Shown: positions 39,701 to 48,490, counted from the first letter of the stretch. The stretch: DNA of 64,000 bases from Strigops habroptila (GCF_004027225.2 NC_044282.2:56004397-56068396), one strand, 5' to 3'. Translations and numbers: made by a program. The notes: generated from the letters alone by a model not told the origin.

Positions 39701-41094
39701 GTTTCTCAGGAAGGTGTGTTCTTGGGCGTTAAACTGAATGAAGGGAGATTTGGATTAGGCATAAGGAAAAAAATCTTCTCTGTGAGGGTGCTGAGGCGCT
39801 GGCACAGGTTGCCCAGAGAAGCTGTGGCTGCCCCATCCCTGGCAGTGTTCAAGGCCAGGTTGGACGGGGCTTGGAGCAACCTGGTCTAGTGAAGGGACAT
39901 AATGTTCTCTCTATCTTACACAAAACTTTTGATGCTGTTTTAGCATACTTCCGGCCACCCAGTGTACATACTCTCTGTTTCTTCATTGCTGCAGCTGTTC
40001 TCCAATGTTCTTCTTTGGGATGGCATTGTACAAGAAGATACAGTCCGTGATTTGGGACTGAGCAAGCTGCTGAATCGTTACCTCCTTCTGAACCTCTTAA
40101 ACACACCACCAGGGCTGGATAATACAGTAAAGTGTCACAAGGTAAAAGGTGACATGTACGTTGGAAGAGGGTGTATGCTAAAAGCTTTTATTTTGTTGTT
40201 GTTTTTATGAAGAGGGGTTGAAACTGAAGAGGAAATATTTAAAGATTTTAGAATTTAAACATAATTTAAAATTTAATTTTTTTTAATGACCTTGGTGCGT
40301 AAAAGCATTTTGGAGCAAATATTGGTCCATAGGTTCGTATGAATAACTGCTTGCAGGGATAATCAATCTTGGTTTCAATGAAAAAACGCATACTCCTGAT
40401 AATAACTGAACCTGCCAAAAGATCCCTGTCAGAAGTGATGGGACTTGGTTATGTTGAAAGACTTTTCTTCTTACAAACTTTTTGTGTGAGCAGGTGGTTG
40501 CGTGTCTCCCGGAAAGATGGTTCCAAGATCTTGAAAGTGGATCAACCCTCCCTGAATTACAGAGCTTCTGCCAGTACTTGCTGCAGTGTGCCCGCACGCT
40601 GCACAAGAATAACCACAGGTAATAGATAAGGCTTTCCTGGGGATTCGGGCACTTCCTTGAATACTTTGTGTTAAATATTTCTTTAAATTCCTTAAGTCTC
40701 ATGTATTTGACACTTTCAAGGTTGTTTTCTTTGCATATATACAAAAACAAAAGATGGAGTCCAGAATGTAAAGGAGTGGTTCTGCAGTTCTAGTTTAGTG
40801 TGACAGTTTGAGCTGGCAGTGTTGGGTACCGTTAGTGATCAGCGTAGCCAAGGTCACTTTATGACAAGCAGCTGAGGAGAGATATCTTACTCTTTTTTTA
40901 AGATGAATAAACAGAAAATGTGCTTAAGGCAGGTACATAAAAGTGCTGCAAGATAATTTTTTCTTGGTTTTTTTTGTAGTGACGAAACAAAAGAAGTTCT
41001 CCTCTTGCTGGTCAAAGTCAAAGCTCTGCATGTTGTTGAAGGCTTCATTGAAGAGTATGAACTTGAACACCTTAAATCAATGATTGGGAAATAG
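24207..41094 (+). CDS. GCFC2: GCFC2, GC-rich sequence DNA-binding factor 2 / intron-lariat splicing factor (whole gene, 18 coding exons)
   Basis: Despite its name, GCFC2 (C2orf3) is known as a nuclear splicing factor of the post-splicing intron-lariat complex, working with TFIP11 and DHX15; its paralogue is PAXBP1. Joining 18 exons with GT-AG introns gives 2,589 nt in one frame: 862 residues and a TAG stop. The human protein is 781 residues; the extra length is mainly in the acidic, low-complexity N-terminus. Order: basic start with Ser10 run (residues 16-25), acidic Pro/Ala-rich region to about 130, acidic segment with Glu9 run, Arg/Lys patch [12 protein letters not shown] (exon 4), likely coiled coil about 345-470 (exons 6-8), then the conserved GCFC domain in the C-terminal half ([55 protein letters not shown]). 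The start at 24,207 is the first ATG before the recognisable [14 protein letters not shown]. The gene looks intact. Confidence 0.97.
24870..25241 (-). mobile_element. CR1 LINE fragment (older subfamily) in GCFC2 intron 1
   Basis: An inverted CR1 of a different subfamily from most copies here, recognised by CAGCCGAATCTTAAAAAGTG, GGGAGTCTCCATCTTTCTTG, GGTCTCCCCTGAGC and CTCAAGGCTGATCAAACCCA. Divergence suggests it is older. Confidence 0.85.
25690..25794 (+). CDS. GCFC2: GCFC2 coding exon 2
   Basis: Acceptor TCTGAATAG, donor GTAAGT (consensus). Phase 1 at both ends; encodes [20 protein letters not shown] and on to AETGENK. Confidence 0.95.
26513..26620 (+). mobile_element. CR1 LINE 3'-end fragment in GCFC2 intron 2
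   Basis: A CR1 terminal region of about 110 bp (CGAGCAACCTGGTCTAGTGG to CATTCTGTGATTCTGTAA), in the same orientation as the gene. Confidence 0.9.
27225..27401 (+). CDS. GCFC2: GCFC2 coding exon 3 (acidic, Glu9 run)
   Basis: Acceptor CTAATGCAG, donor CACCAG|GTTAAT, which departs from the +3 to +5 consensus. Starts [19 protein letters not shown], then nine GAG codons (27,281-27,307) and [14 protein letters not shown]. Phase 1 in and out. Confidence 0.93.
28072..28290 (+). CDS. GCFC2: GCFC2 coding exon 4
   Basis: Acceptor CTTCAATGCAG, donor GG|GTGAGTG. Encodes [20 protein letters not shown] through [18 protein letters not shown]. The IEAARRKR stretch is a basic patch and a probable nuclear localisation signal. 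Confidence 0.95.
29310..29395 (+). CDS. GCFC2: GCFC2 coding exon 5
   Basis: Acceptor TTAACTTTCAG, donor CTCAG|GTGATG. Encodes [20 protein letters not shown] and IKKAIKLSQ, ending in phase 0. Confidence 0.94.
29511..29556 (+). repeat. Two-copy tandem duplication in GCFC2 intron 5
   Basis: The unit ATACACTGGTTCTTCAGGGA occurs twice in direct succession with very small spacer differences. A second, looser duplication of AATCACTTACTC plus GATTAGGAAA units lies at about 29,937-29,996. Confidence 0.7.
30468..30583 (+). CDS. GCFC2: GCFC2 coding exon 6 (with an alternative in-frame acceptor)
   Basis: Acceptor ATTCTTGTAG, donor GAAAG|GTAAAT. Encodes [20 protein letters not shown] to [12 protein letters not shown] second acceptor (CCCTGCAG) 27 nt inside the exon would start it at 30,495 and remove ETYDDTSLQ without changing frame. 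I chose the longer form because both are open and the first acceptor has the better pyrimidine tract. Confidence 0.85.
32319..32505 (+). CDS. GCFC2: GCFC2 coding exon 7
   Basis: Acceptor CTTTTTTTAG, donor GAAAAA|GTATGT. Encodes [20 protein letters not shown] to [15 protein letters not shown]. The charged heptad-like pattern suggests a coiled coil. Confidence 0.96.
33478..33601 (+). CDS. GCFC2: GCFC2 coding exon 8
   Basis: Acceptor TATATTTCAG, donor ACAA|GTTAGT. Encodes [20 protein letters not shown] and [20 protein letters not shown]. Confidence 0.95.
35042..35120 (+). CDS. GCFC2: GCFC2 coding exon 9
   Basis: Acceptor TTTTCTGATAG, donor CGAAG|GTAGCT, which has a weak +4 to +6. Encodes [20 protein letters not shown] and EMCERR; this segment is poorly conserved in the family. 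Confidence 0.92.
35730..35833 (+). CDS. GCFC2: GCFC2 coding exon 10
   Basis: Acceptor GACTTGCAG, donor ACACAG|GTTGGT. Encodes [20 protein letters not shown] and [16 protein letters not shown]. The SSDDELP motif is a family landmark at the start of the GCFC domain. The pyrimidine tract before the acceptor is poor. Confidence 0.94.
35882..35903 (+). repeat. Poly-T run in GCFC2 intron 10
   Basis: Twenty-two consecutive T residues begin 49 bp after the exon 10 donor. Confidence 0.8.
36503..36702 (+). CDS. GCFC2: GCFC2 coding exon 11
   Basis: Acceptor ATTATCCATAG, donor CTTGAG|GTAGGT. Encodes [20 protein letters not shown] to [11 protein letters not shown], the first strongly conserved block of the GCFC domain. 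Confidence 0.97.
37130..37280 (+). CDS. GCFC2: GCFC2 coding exon 12
   Basis: Acceptor TCTTTCGGCAG, donor TTGCAG|GTATAG. Encodes [20 protein letters not shown] to [13 protein letters not shown]. Confidence 0.96.
37551..37663 (+). CDS. GCFC2: GCFC2 coding exon 13
   Basis: Acceptor TATTTTCCAG, donor AAAGAG|GTAACA. Encodes [20 protein letters not shown] to [18 protein letters not shown] is a family hallmark. Confidence 0.96.
38669..38745 (+). CDS. GCFC2: GCFC2 coding exon 14
   Basis: Acceptor TTTTTTAATAG, donor AAAAG|GTAAGC. Encodes [20 protein letters not shown] and PLYPK. Confidence 0.96.
39458..39524 (+). CDS. GCFC2: GCFC2 coding exon 15
   Basis: Acceptor TTCCATGACCAG, donor GTTAAG|GTAGAG. 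Encodes [20 protein letters not shown] and AVK. Confidence 0.95.
39587..39624. repeat. Perfect inverted repeat in GCFC2 intron 15
   Basis: Arms TTTTCAATATTTTT (39,587-39,600) and AAAAATATTGAAAA (39,611-39,624) are exact reverse complements of 14 bp around a 10-nt loop. Confidence 0.85.
39726..39894 (+). mobile_element. CR1 LINE fragment lacking its 3' end, GCFC2 intron 15
   Basis: CR1 sequence from CGTTAAACTGAATGAAGGGA to GAGCAACCTGGTCTAGTGAA. It stops about 100 bp before exon 16, without the usual terminal 70 bp. The short open frame over it is the repeat, not an exon. Confidence 0.9.
39995..40141 (+). CDS. GCFC2: GCFC2 coding exon 16
   Basis: Acceptor CATTGCTGCAG, donor CACAAG|GTAAAA. Encodes [20 protein letters not shown] through [20 protein letters not shown] to VKCHK. 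Confidence 0.97.
40494..40618 (+). CDS. GCFC2: GCFC2 coding exon 17
   Basis: Acceptor GTGTGAGCAG, donor CCACAG|GTAATA. Encodes [20 protein letters not shown] to [14 protein letters not shown]. Confidence 0.96.
40980..41094 (+). CDS. GCFC2: GCFC2 coding exon 18 (terminal)
   Basis: Acceptor TTTTTTGTAG. Encodes [20 protein letters not shown] to [13 protein letters not shown], ending with TAG at 41,092-41,094. Confidence 0.97.
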
Positions 41095-42255
41095 AAAATC
41101 GTGAAGGACCATTACTGAAACAAGCCCGCTAGTTGCACTAAACCAGCTTTAATATGAAATTTCATTAGTGAATCCTGCCCACTCCAAGATGTAGTGGTAA
41201 TCGCTGTCTTACTGTTAAATGCTTCAGGTGTCTTTTCCAAATGTCTTCTACTGCCATCTACTCTTAGGTTAAGGAGTCCTTTTAGAAATTACAGTTGTCA
41301 AAGCAATGGTTCAGTCATTCTAAGATGTATGACAATGTTTTATTGCTTTATCCTTTTGGGAAGGATTCCTGGAAAGAGAGAAAGTGCCTGTACAGTTTGT
41401 CACTGCTCACCAGTAGACAACTTCATAAGCTATTTTCAGTGTTAATGGCTACATATCACTCTGACTCAGCATTGAGCTCTTCTCACTTGTGGTCCATAGT
41501 GATTTTGGGTAATGTCCAGCCATCCCTAGTGAAATAGAATTTGCCATGTTGCAGGGGTTTTGACCCTAACACAGGAAACAAGGGAAGTCAGTATGCAGTA
41601 AGGAGTGTGATGAGTGTTTGTTGATGGTGGTAAACGTGGCTTTAGCGAGGTAAGAACTTGCACAAGAGAACACCTGGGGAAGAGCAGACATGTAACGAAG
41701 ACAGCATCTGATCTGTGTGGTCTTGTATTGGAGTGGTACAGATGGAGCTTGTGTGCCCACAGGCGGAGCTGTGGCACGTCCTGTTTTGTCAGGCTTTTAA
41801 TTACAGATGCCTTGATGACAAGCACAAGAACCAAGTCAGTTACTTTCTAATAACTGAAGCTCTAGGAAAGCCTTTCTTTTGCTTCCCAGCAAGATCTACT
41901 GCCCTTTGCTTCATCATACCCTGATTAGATTTCTAATGTTGTATAACTTTGTATATTTGCATTCAATATTGTTAGATTATAACAAGGATGCTTTGTTGTA
42001 GAAACTGTAGTGCATCACTGACTCTGTATGGTTACTGTGACTGTATTTCTCCAAAATCTCCTGGGACTAGAATTTTAGTTCTTACAGACTTAATCCCTGT
42101 GATTTCTTTTGTGTGGTTTTTTTTTTTTTTTAAGTTAAAAATGTATTTTTGTAAAAACTGTTACCTGTAAATAGTTTGGGTCAGTGTTACAAACAAGGTG
42201 ATTTTTAAAATGTTTTATTTTGATAAATGGAGTAAAAATATTTTGCTGTGTTAAT
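41095..42255 (+). other. GCFC2: GCFC2 3'UTR (approximate end)
   Basis: This non-coding stretch follows the stop codon. I found no canonical AATAAA here; the best candidate signal is AGTAAA at 42,231-42,236 with a TG-rich stretch just after it, which suggests cleavage near 42,250. The end could lie further downstream. Confidence 0.45.
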
Positions 42256-43285
42256 GACTCCTACAATTCAGTTCTCTAACAGGTGACAGGAATGTTATTA
42301 GAAGCATAAAAAACCCCCAGGCACCATTAGCCTTCATTACCTCTAGGAGTTATGATTTGATGTTCCAATTCCTGCTTTCTAATAATGGTGAATTTCTGTT
42401 GCTTTTCCTCTCAGAATGCCAACAACATTGCAATGGGTCATCAGCAACCACCACCAGCTCCTGACCTTACTGCTTATCTTGTTCTTGTCCTATCCCAGCT
42501 GTTGCTCCTGAAGCAGCCAGCCTTGTGCTGTTACGAAAATCACAATTTAGCTCTGTAGATGGCTCTTTCTGGAAGAAAGGTCATGTGCAATGACTTGTAA
42601 GCACAGGAACGCAGTTTACACTTGAGCTCGGAACCCCTGGGTGCTTCTGCTCTGGATGTGTAATTTTGTGAAACCAGCTGTCCCAGTACCTGACACTCTG
42701 TGAGCATTTATCTTGAACCTTACACTAATTCACATGATTTAGCTTGAAGAGCATAGTCTGTCTCAGCTAATCTGGTTCAGCTCTTCAAAACTGGTCTCAG
42801 AGCATTTGTATTTGCTGCTCTGTTGGCAGAGCAGTAACACTTGTTTCAGAAACAGGAAACTTTTTTTAATGGGAAAACTAAACCGTGCTTATGCTGAGTG
42901 TCCAGTTGGCTCAGACATCTCTACTTCCCTGCTATAGCCCGCTGCTGAAGTCAAGCAGTTCTACAACTGGCCCCTCCCTACTCTGCAAAGAGAGAAGCAG
43001 CAGACGTGTTTGGAAGTGACAATGCAGCTAACGGGGCTGGGTGATACAAACCCACCTCTTGAACTGCAATTTAAAAAAGGAGCCAGGTTCAAGGCCAGGT
43101 AGGATGGGGCTTTGAGCAACTTGGTCTAGCGGAAGGTGTCCCTGCCTGGGGCAGGGGGTTGGAACTAGATGATCTTTAAGCTCCCTTCCACCTTAAACCA
43201 TTCTGTAAGGCTCAGCAAAAGAAGTGGCTGTTTTCAGAAACACAAAGTCAGTGCTCAACCACGAGAGTCTGTACACTTTAAAACC
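42256..43285. other. Intergenic gap between the converging GCFC2 and MRPL19 3' ends
   Basis: About 1 kb separates the two transcripts. It holds one CR1 fragment (43,084-43,207); nothing else is recognisable. Confidence 0.5.
43084..43207 (+). mobile_element. CR1 LINE 3'-end fragment
   Basis: Short CR1 tail: GGTTCAAGGCCAGGTAGGAT, then GGAACTAGATGATCTTTAAG, ending CCATTCTGTAAGG. Confidence 0.9.
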
Positions 43286-43301
43286 TTCTGGAAAGGTTAA
43301 C

Positions 43302-43316
43302 TTTATTGCTTTTATT
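43302..43316 (-). promoter_or_regulatory. MRPL19: Tandem polyadenylation signals of MRPL19
   Basis: Two minus-strand AATAAA hexamers (43,316-43,311 and 43,307-43,302) lie about 120-130 nt after the MRPL19 stop codon. The 3'UTR would run from 43,432 to about 43,285. Confidence 0.75.
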
Positions 43317-43432
43317 GCTTATATGGCCTATGCATATAAAAAAAACCCCCAACTTGACAACCAATAATCTAAAGAGTAAATTCAAAGTAAATATTAAATT
43401 TCTCCATAATTCCTAGTGTGCAAAAGCCATTA

Positions 43433-43648
43433 TTATTTTTTAAGCTCTTCGCTCACTTCTTTCCAAATTTTTTCCTCTATTTTTGAAGTATCATATTCTC
43501 GCAGCATATCAAACTCTAGCCAGGGCTTGCTCCACTTCTTTGCTTCTTTCATTGTTTTCTCAGGTAGCTCAAACTTTATTCCTTTTATGTTGAATTGTGG
43601 CCTTTCCCACCGTTTTGACCACGGTTTAGGTTTCATTCGTACCTGCAG
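43433..43648 (-). CDS. MRPL19: MRPL19 coding exon 6 (terminal)
   Basis: Acceptor TTTCACCCTAG, phase 0. Encodes [20 protein letters not shown] to [14 protein letters not shown], then TAA (43,435-43,433). A second AG 6 nt further in (CTGCAG) would remove Leu-Gln and start the exon at 43,642. The human protein has two residues at this point, which supports the longer form. Confidence 0.93.
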   Translation of the reverse strand: MQVRMKPKPWSKRWERPQFNIKGIKFELPEKTMKEAKKWSKPWLEFDMLREYDTSKIEEKIWKEVSEELKK

Positions 43649-46600
43649 CTAGGGTGAAAGATTAACAAATAAATACATTTTTAAACAACCCAAAAGGTAT
43701 TAAAGTAATCACAATTTTGACTGTGAGCTTAGCAAAAGGTGAGACAAGCACTGCTCTAACAAGGAAATAAGAGAAAACAGACCAGTTTATCAGTGTTAAG
43801 GAACTACTACTTTACTCTGTTAGCCGAAAGGGAATTTTTTTTTGTGTCTACATGACTGTTGTCTTAGTATCTTGTGAAGATTTTTAATTAACAATCTTGA
43901 TTTATTTATACAGGCTTTAAATTGACACATTAAGTAAAATTAAATCATCTTTTCAAGTTCTGCTCCTTATTAAGGAAAAAGAAGAATAGCCTGACTGGGA
44001 AAGGGAAGAATGATCACTCTCAGCTACTGAATTACCAGACAACACTCTTTAACAGGCTCTGCTGGTTTCTGGCTCTTCTCCCAGAATGCAGATTTTAGTT
44101 GTCTCTTCCAGTCTTACCTTCCTTCTGGACACCTCGCGCTTCCAAGTCCACAACCACATTACCACTAACATTTCTGTAAGAAGAGCTTTCCTCTCTGCAC
44201 TGTGTTATGTAGAGGCAGGTGGAGGCCACCACTCCCTGCGTATCTTCAAAATTAACTATGCAGGATGGCAGGTATTCACATTTTCAACATTCTTTCACTA
44301 CAGAAATGGCATAAAGACTCACCTTATTTTGTATACTTTTGTCACCCTGGTAACCTACATAGCACAGAGCTGTTTAACAGCCTGCCAGGCTAGCAGTCAG
44401 ATATGAAAGTTACCTAAATGATCCTCCACTTTCCCTCTGAAATACGTGGCTCTTACCTTGTTTACAGGGATTTCTTCATGGGCCAAACGAGACACAGGTT
44501 TCATATTCATATCAAATGTACTATATTCAGGGAGAGCATCTCGCAGGTACATCAGGTTGTCATCCAGCCTCTTTTCCAGCTTTAGAACCTCTATCGACTG
44601 GATTCGAGGACTGTACAGTTCATAACGTATTTCAACACCTTGGAGAGAGAAAGTCTGGCTTACTCAAAAAAATTCATTAGAAATATTAACACCAAATGGG
44701 TATTCAGTGTTACACATTCCTATATTATTCAAGAACTGCTTTTTACTTATCAGAAAATTAAACATACAGCGCTATGTGCACGTGTGATTGTGTATGTGCA
44801 TTGTGTCTGCACAGGCAAATGCCAATTTCCAAGTCAAGTCTTTGATAACAGAATGTTCTAAGAGACATGGGTGGCTTGGATTTAAGTAAGATGAGCTTGG
44901 GTTTCAAACTTTACTTCCTTTTGGTTACAATGGCTGTTACTTTTTAGCTCACTGTATGTGTAGTGTATATAAAGAGACACCCATCCCTTTCATATTTGGT
45001 CTCAGAGCATCAGTATTTGCCCTGCCCCCCATTTTGCATAAACCAGAATATGAACCTGTTAATAAGTGTTGCTAATCTGTTGCTTGTTAAACAGTTCACG
45101 TTCATGCAAATACACAGCGCTCAAACAGGGCTAGTATTTGCCTGGCTAGCAGAAGACTACCCAGGCTCAAATATAAGCACAACCATAGGGGGATTGCCTT
45201 CAGTCTTTCAGAACACAGATAGATAAATCACTAAATATAGACACAAAACTTACTAGGCAGCTCCATGCCTTCAATTATACAGTACATCAAGATCTCTCTG
45301 TGTACACTTTTAAACTTGCAGTATCCTTAGTAGGTAGATGATGATTTCACTTTCATCTACCGTCATCCTCTCCACAGACTAAATTTCTACACCAGATATT
45401 GCTTCACATACAACTCCAACATTTTTTTGCCTTAACTTTTCTAGCATAAGTAGTAATGGTAGGACAAGGGGAATGGCTTTAAACTGAAAGAGATTTAGAT
45501 TAAATCTTAGGCAGAAGTTCTTCCCTGGGAGGGTGCTCAGAGAAGCTGTGGCTGCCCCATCCCTGGCAGTGTTCAAGGCCAGGTTGGACGGGGCTTGGAG
45601 CAACCTAGTCTAGTGGAAGGTGTCCCTGCCCATGGCAGGTCAAAACCCACCTTGATCTTCTATAACATTCCGAAGAACAAAGGTAGCACCAAGTCCTTTT
45701 CCCCCTCTTTGAATGCAGATGCCTACAAACCGGTTGGTTTTGTTATTGGCATACGGATCTGCAGTAGTAACAGCAAGGATGCTGCCTGCCAAAAAACAAT
45801 ACATGAAAATAAATAAGACTGTTCAAATACATACATACCAAAACATGGGAAGAGAGTCAGACAAAGCGCATGCATTCAGGTACATTCTGAAAATGTTTTA
45901 TTTTCCTTGAAAACTGCCAGAAACAGAATAAACTTCTAACATGCCCTGACTTCATGTATGTTAAAGTGATTCTGCAGGTTAACTATGAAGCTTCTTCACC
46001 TTTGCACCTTCCCCTTTATCATGTACTTTTGACTATCCAAATTGAATACAAAGAATGTATTTTCCTTTCCTGAGCCTTACTGGTAAACCATATGCTGAAG
46101 TGCCAGGATTGAAAAAAGATGTAAGAAACTCATCAGTATTATATCTTTAATGGAAAACAGATGTAAAGATGAAATTACAATGCAAAGTAGTATGTACTGG
46201 AACGCATACTAGTTGATCTAACACACCTGACACTGTGATGTTCATGCTATTTAACAACATCTGACCACACTTTTTACACCCACCCCCCCCCCCAAACACT
46301 GATGAAATTATGAAAGTTTTAGTGCTGTTTGTTACTCACCAACATAGAACTCGGGGATGTTGAAGACTTTTCTTCTCTGTATCATATCCTTCCTTTCTAT
46401 ATAGAATTTAAAAGGATCTGTTCTCCCTCTGGGAGGTATAAATTCAGGGCTCAGGAACCTAGAAGAAAATTCAAACTTTTAAAAGTATGAACCAAAAGCA
46501 TTTGCATAAAAAGTACCAGGGAAGTTCAAGTATTTGGCCTAAAAATTAGCCACCTGTTAACCACTGATAGCAGCTGCCTTTTCAGAGATATGAGCTGCAG

Positions 46601-48479
46601 TTCAGGAAGTTACCAATTTTATTGTGAGGTTTTGTTGTTGGGGTGGTTTTTTTGTTCACTTGTTTCATTCTTCTAAACAATTTTTCAAAACCAATAACAA
46701 ATGCTGGTCTTCATCAGTTGACTGAAAGAGCTGAAGTTCAGTTACTGCTGTCACAGCTAAGGAATAGGTTATGTCACTGTTTAATTGTCATTCATGTGCC
46801 AGAACACTATTTAATGACGTTATAGTAACAGATATAGAACAATGTATTACCAGCTTTTACAAACCAATTCTACAGCAGACAGCACATAAATGTTCTTTTG
46901 TGTTAGAGAGGCTTAAAGGGACTCTTAAAACTACTTTCTGCTCCAATAAATTAAACCATGCCAAGGAATTTCCTCATGCCCTGGAACTCAAGTGCTGAGC
47001 TGAAGGCACACATCCTGACATGGTACTGGCCTGGGCCAAGGACTGTTTCCAACAGACCGTTTGGATGTGGTCACTCTGGTTTGGAAGGTAAGACTGCTTG
47101 GCCTCAGGGCTCAAGAATGAAGCTGGACACATCTAATTCACCAGCACAGATGTATCTTAAAAGTTCTGGATCTGGCCAGGAGAAAAGTGCCCAACACAGA
47201 AAAGGAGGACAAATGCAAATCTGCCTTACAAACCCTACAGGGGCTGCAGGGGGGGAGCAAAGGGCAATGTGTGTGGCAGCGCACAGGTTGTGGTTGGTGC
47301 TGCTGCCTAAACAACTTCAACCCTACTCATGATCTTCAAGGCTGCACAATCCTGGGAGAATAAAACATAATTTAAATGTGGCTGCCTGTCCTGCCACATC
47401 ACACCCTGCGTTTCCCACAAGAGCCACACAGACTCTTCACTTCCTAAAGATGTTTCCATAAGCAGATCTTAAGACAGAGGGAAAATTTTTACAGTCTGAT
47501 TTTTAACGCCTTCCCCACTCCTATACTGCCTACATGCTACGGGGTAGGTTTTTTTTGGGGCGAGAGGGGAAGATGACCAATAAAGTACTACCACTCTCCT
47601 TCCAGACACAGCTCTGCAGTTTTAACCACGGTGCCATTTAAAGCAACGCAAACGGGCTGAGGTGAAAACCAAACCACTCAGAACAAGAGATGCCTCGGGA
47701 GGGTTACCACTGACATCAGCTCCATTTCACAAACAGCAGCAGCTCACAGCTGATCTCAACGGCTAAGGCAAAGGCTGACACAGGACCCACGTCCCTGCTG
47801 CTATATGGAATACTGATGGGATGCATGCCTTTAGCAGAACCGCACACATTAACCCAAATCTGCAAAAGTGGTTATGCTACACAGTTTATGTTTCACAGCT
47901 TTCAGGAACTCTAGAACACAGCATTTTAAAGTGTTCTAAAACACGTTTCAACACAAACGGTCTTTATTACAAGTCTGAACATGCTTTTTGTGTAGGAGCA
48001 CCCTGGAGGTTTAGGGAGCCGGTCACACGAGTCCAGCTCCCGCAGAACACGCGCCCTGCGGCATGCAGCAGGACCCCCCCTACCTCCTCTCCTCTTGCTG
48101 CTTCTGCTTGTCAACAATGACGGGCTTTGGAGGCGGCTGAAATTTTGCCGGCTTTCCATCGCTGTCCGTTCGACACCCCGAGGAAGAAAAACACCCTGTG
48201 AAAAATAAAACACTATCAAACTCCGTGTTCTCAAGTCGAGCCGCCCCAACAGCCGCGCAGTTCCAGTCCCGCTCCCGCAGGCCCGCGGCACCGCCACCCG
48301 GCCCCGCTCTCCGGCACACGGAGGGACAGGGGCAGGGGCAGGCCGCGGGCGGGCGGGCAGCGGGGTAGGGGGCGCGGCGGGTGCTCACTGCGGGACAAGG
48401 CGACCCGAACCGCGGCGCTCCGCGGCACCAGCCTCCCGCAGGCGGCTGCCATGACAGCTGCGGCCGCTGCTGGCCCCAT
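43433..48479 (-). CDS. MRPL19: MRPL19, mitochondrial large ribosomal subunit protein bL19m (whole gene, 6 coding exons)
   Basis: A nuclear-encoded protein of the mitochondrial 39S subunit, homologous to bacterial L19 at the subunit interface. Six exons join in frame: 855 nt, 284 residues and a stop; the human protein is 292. Residues 1 to about 45 are rich in Ala, Arg and Ser and low in acidic residues, as expected of a mitochondrial targeting peptide. The family blocks follow: [90 protein letters not shown] and [20 protein letters not shown]. Two in-frame ATGs compete, at 48,479 ([15 protein letters not shown]) and 48,452 ([12 protein letters not shown]); both have G at -3 and +4. I give the first. 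The gene is tail-to-tail with GCFC2, a neighbour in human too. It appears intact. Confidence 0.96.
44457..44638 (-). CDS. MRPL19: MRPL19 coding exon 5
   Basis: Acceptor CTCTCTCCAAG, donor AACAAG|GTAAGA. Encodes [20 protein letters not shown] to [20 protein letters not shown]. Confidence 0.95.
45461..45639 (+). mobile_element. CR1 LINE fragment lacking its 3' end, next to MRPL19 exon 4
   Basis: CR1 from AGGACAAGGGGAATGGCTTT to GTCCCTGCCCATGGCAGG, missing the terminal 65-70 bp. It ends about 11 bp beyond the minus-strand splice donor of MRPL19 exon 4 (donor GT at 45,650-45,649), so it occupies the start of intron 4 in antisense. Confidence 0.9.
45651..45785 (-). CDS. MRPL19: MRPL19 coding exon 4
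   Basis: Acceptor TTTTTTGGCAG, donor ATCAAG|GTGGGT. Encodes [20 protein letters not shown] to [15 protein letters not shown], the core of the L19 fold. Confidence 0.95.
46340..46458 (-). CDS. MRPL19: MRPL19 coding exon 3
   Basis: Acceptor ATTTTCTTCTAG, donor TGTTG|GTGAGT. Encodes [20 protein letters not shown] to [12 protein letters not shown]. Confidence 0.95.
48084..48195 (-). CDS. MRPL19: MRPL19 coding exon 2
   Basis: Acceptor TATTTTTCACAG, donor GAGGAG|GTAGGG. Encodes [20 protein letters not shown] and [17 protein letters not shown]. Confidence 0.93.
48389..48479 (-). CDS. MRPL19: MRPL19 coding exon 1 (targeting peptide)
   Basis: From the first ATG (48,479-48,477) to donor CCGCA|GTGAGC. 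Encodes [20 protein letters not shown] and SAAVRVALS plus one base. If the second ATG is used, the CDS begins at 48,452. Confidence 0.85.
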
Positions 48480-48480
48480 G

Positions 48481-48490
48481 GCGCATGCGC
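48481..48490. promoter_or_regulatory. MRPL19: NRF1-type palindrome beside the MRPL19 start codon
   Basis: GCGCATGCGC is a perfect palindrome matching the NRF1 consensus YGCGCAYGCGCR core. NRF1 is a well-known activator of nuclear genes for mitochondrial ribosome and respiratory proteins, which suits MRPL19. It lies one base upstream of the first ATG. Confidence 0.7.

Noticed and set aside
41194-41924. Several open frames after the GCFC2 stop codon
   Set aside because: They lie in the GCFC2 3'UTR, overlap in different frames and have no known domain.
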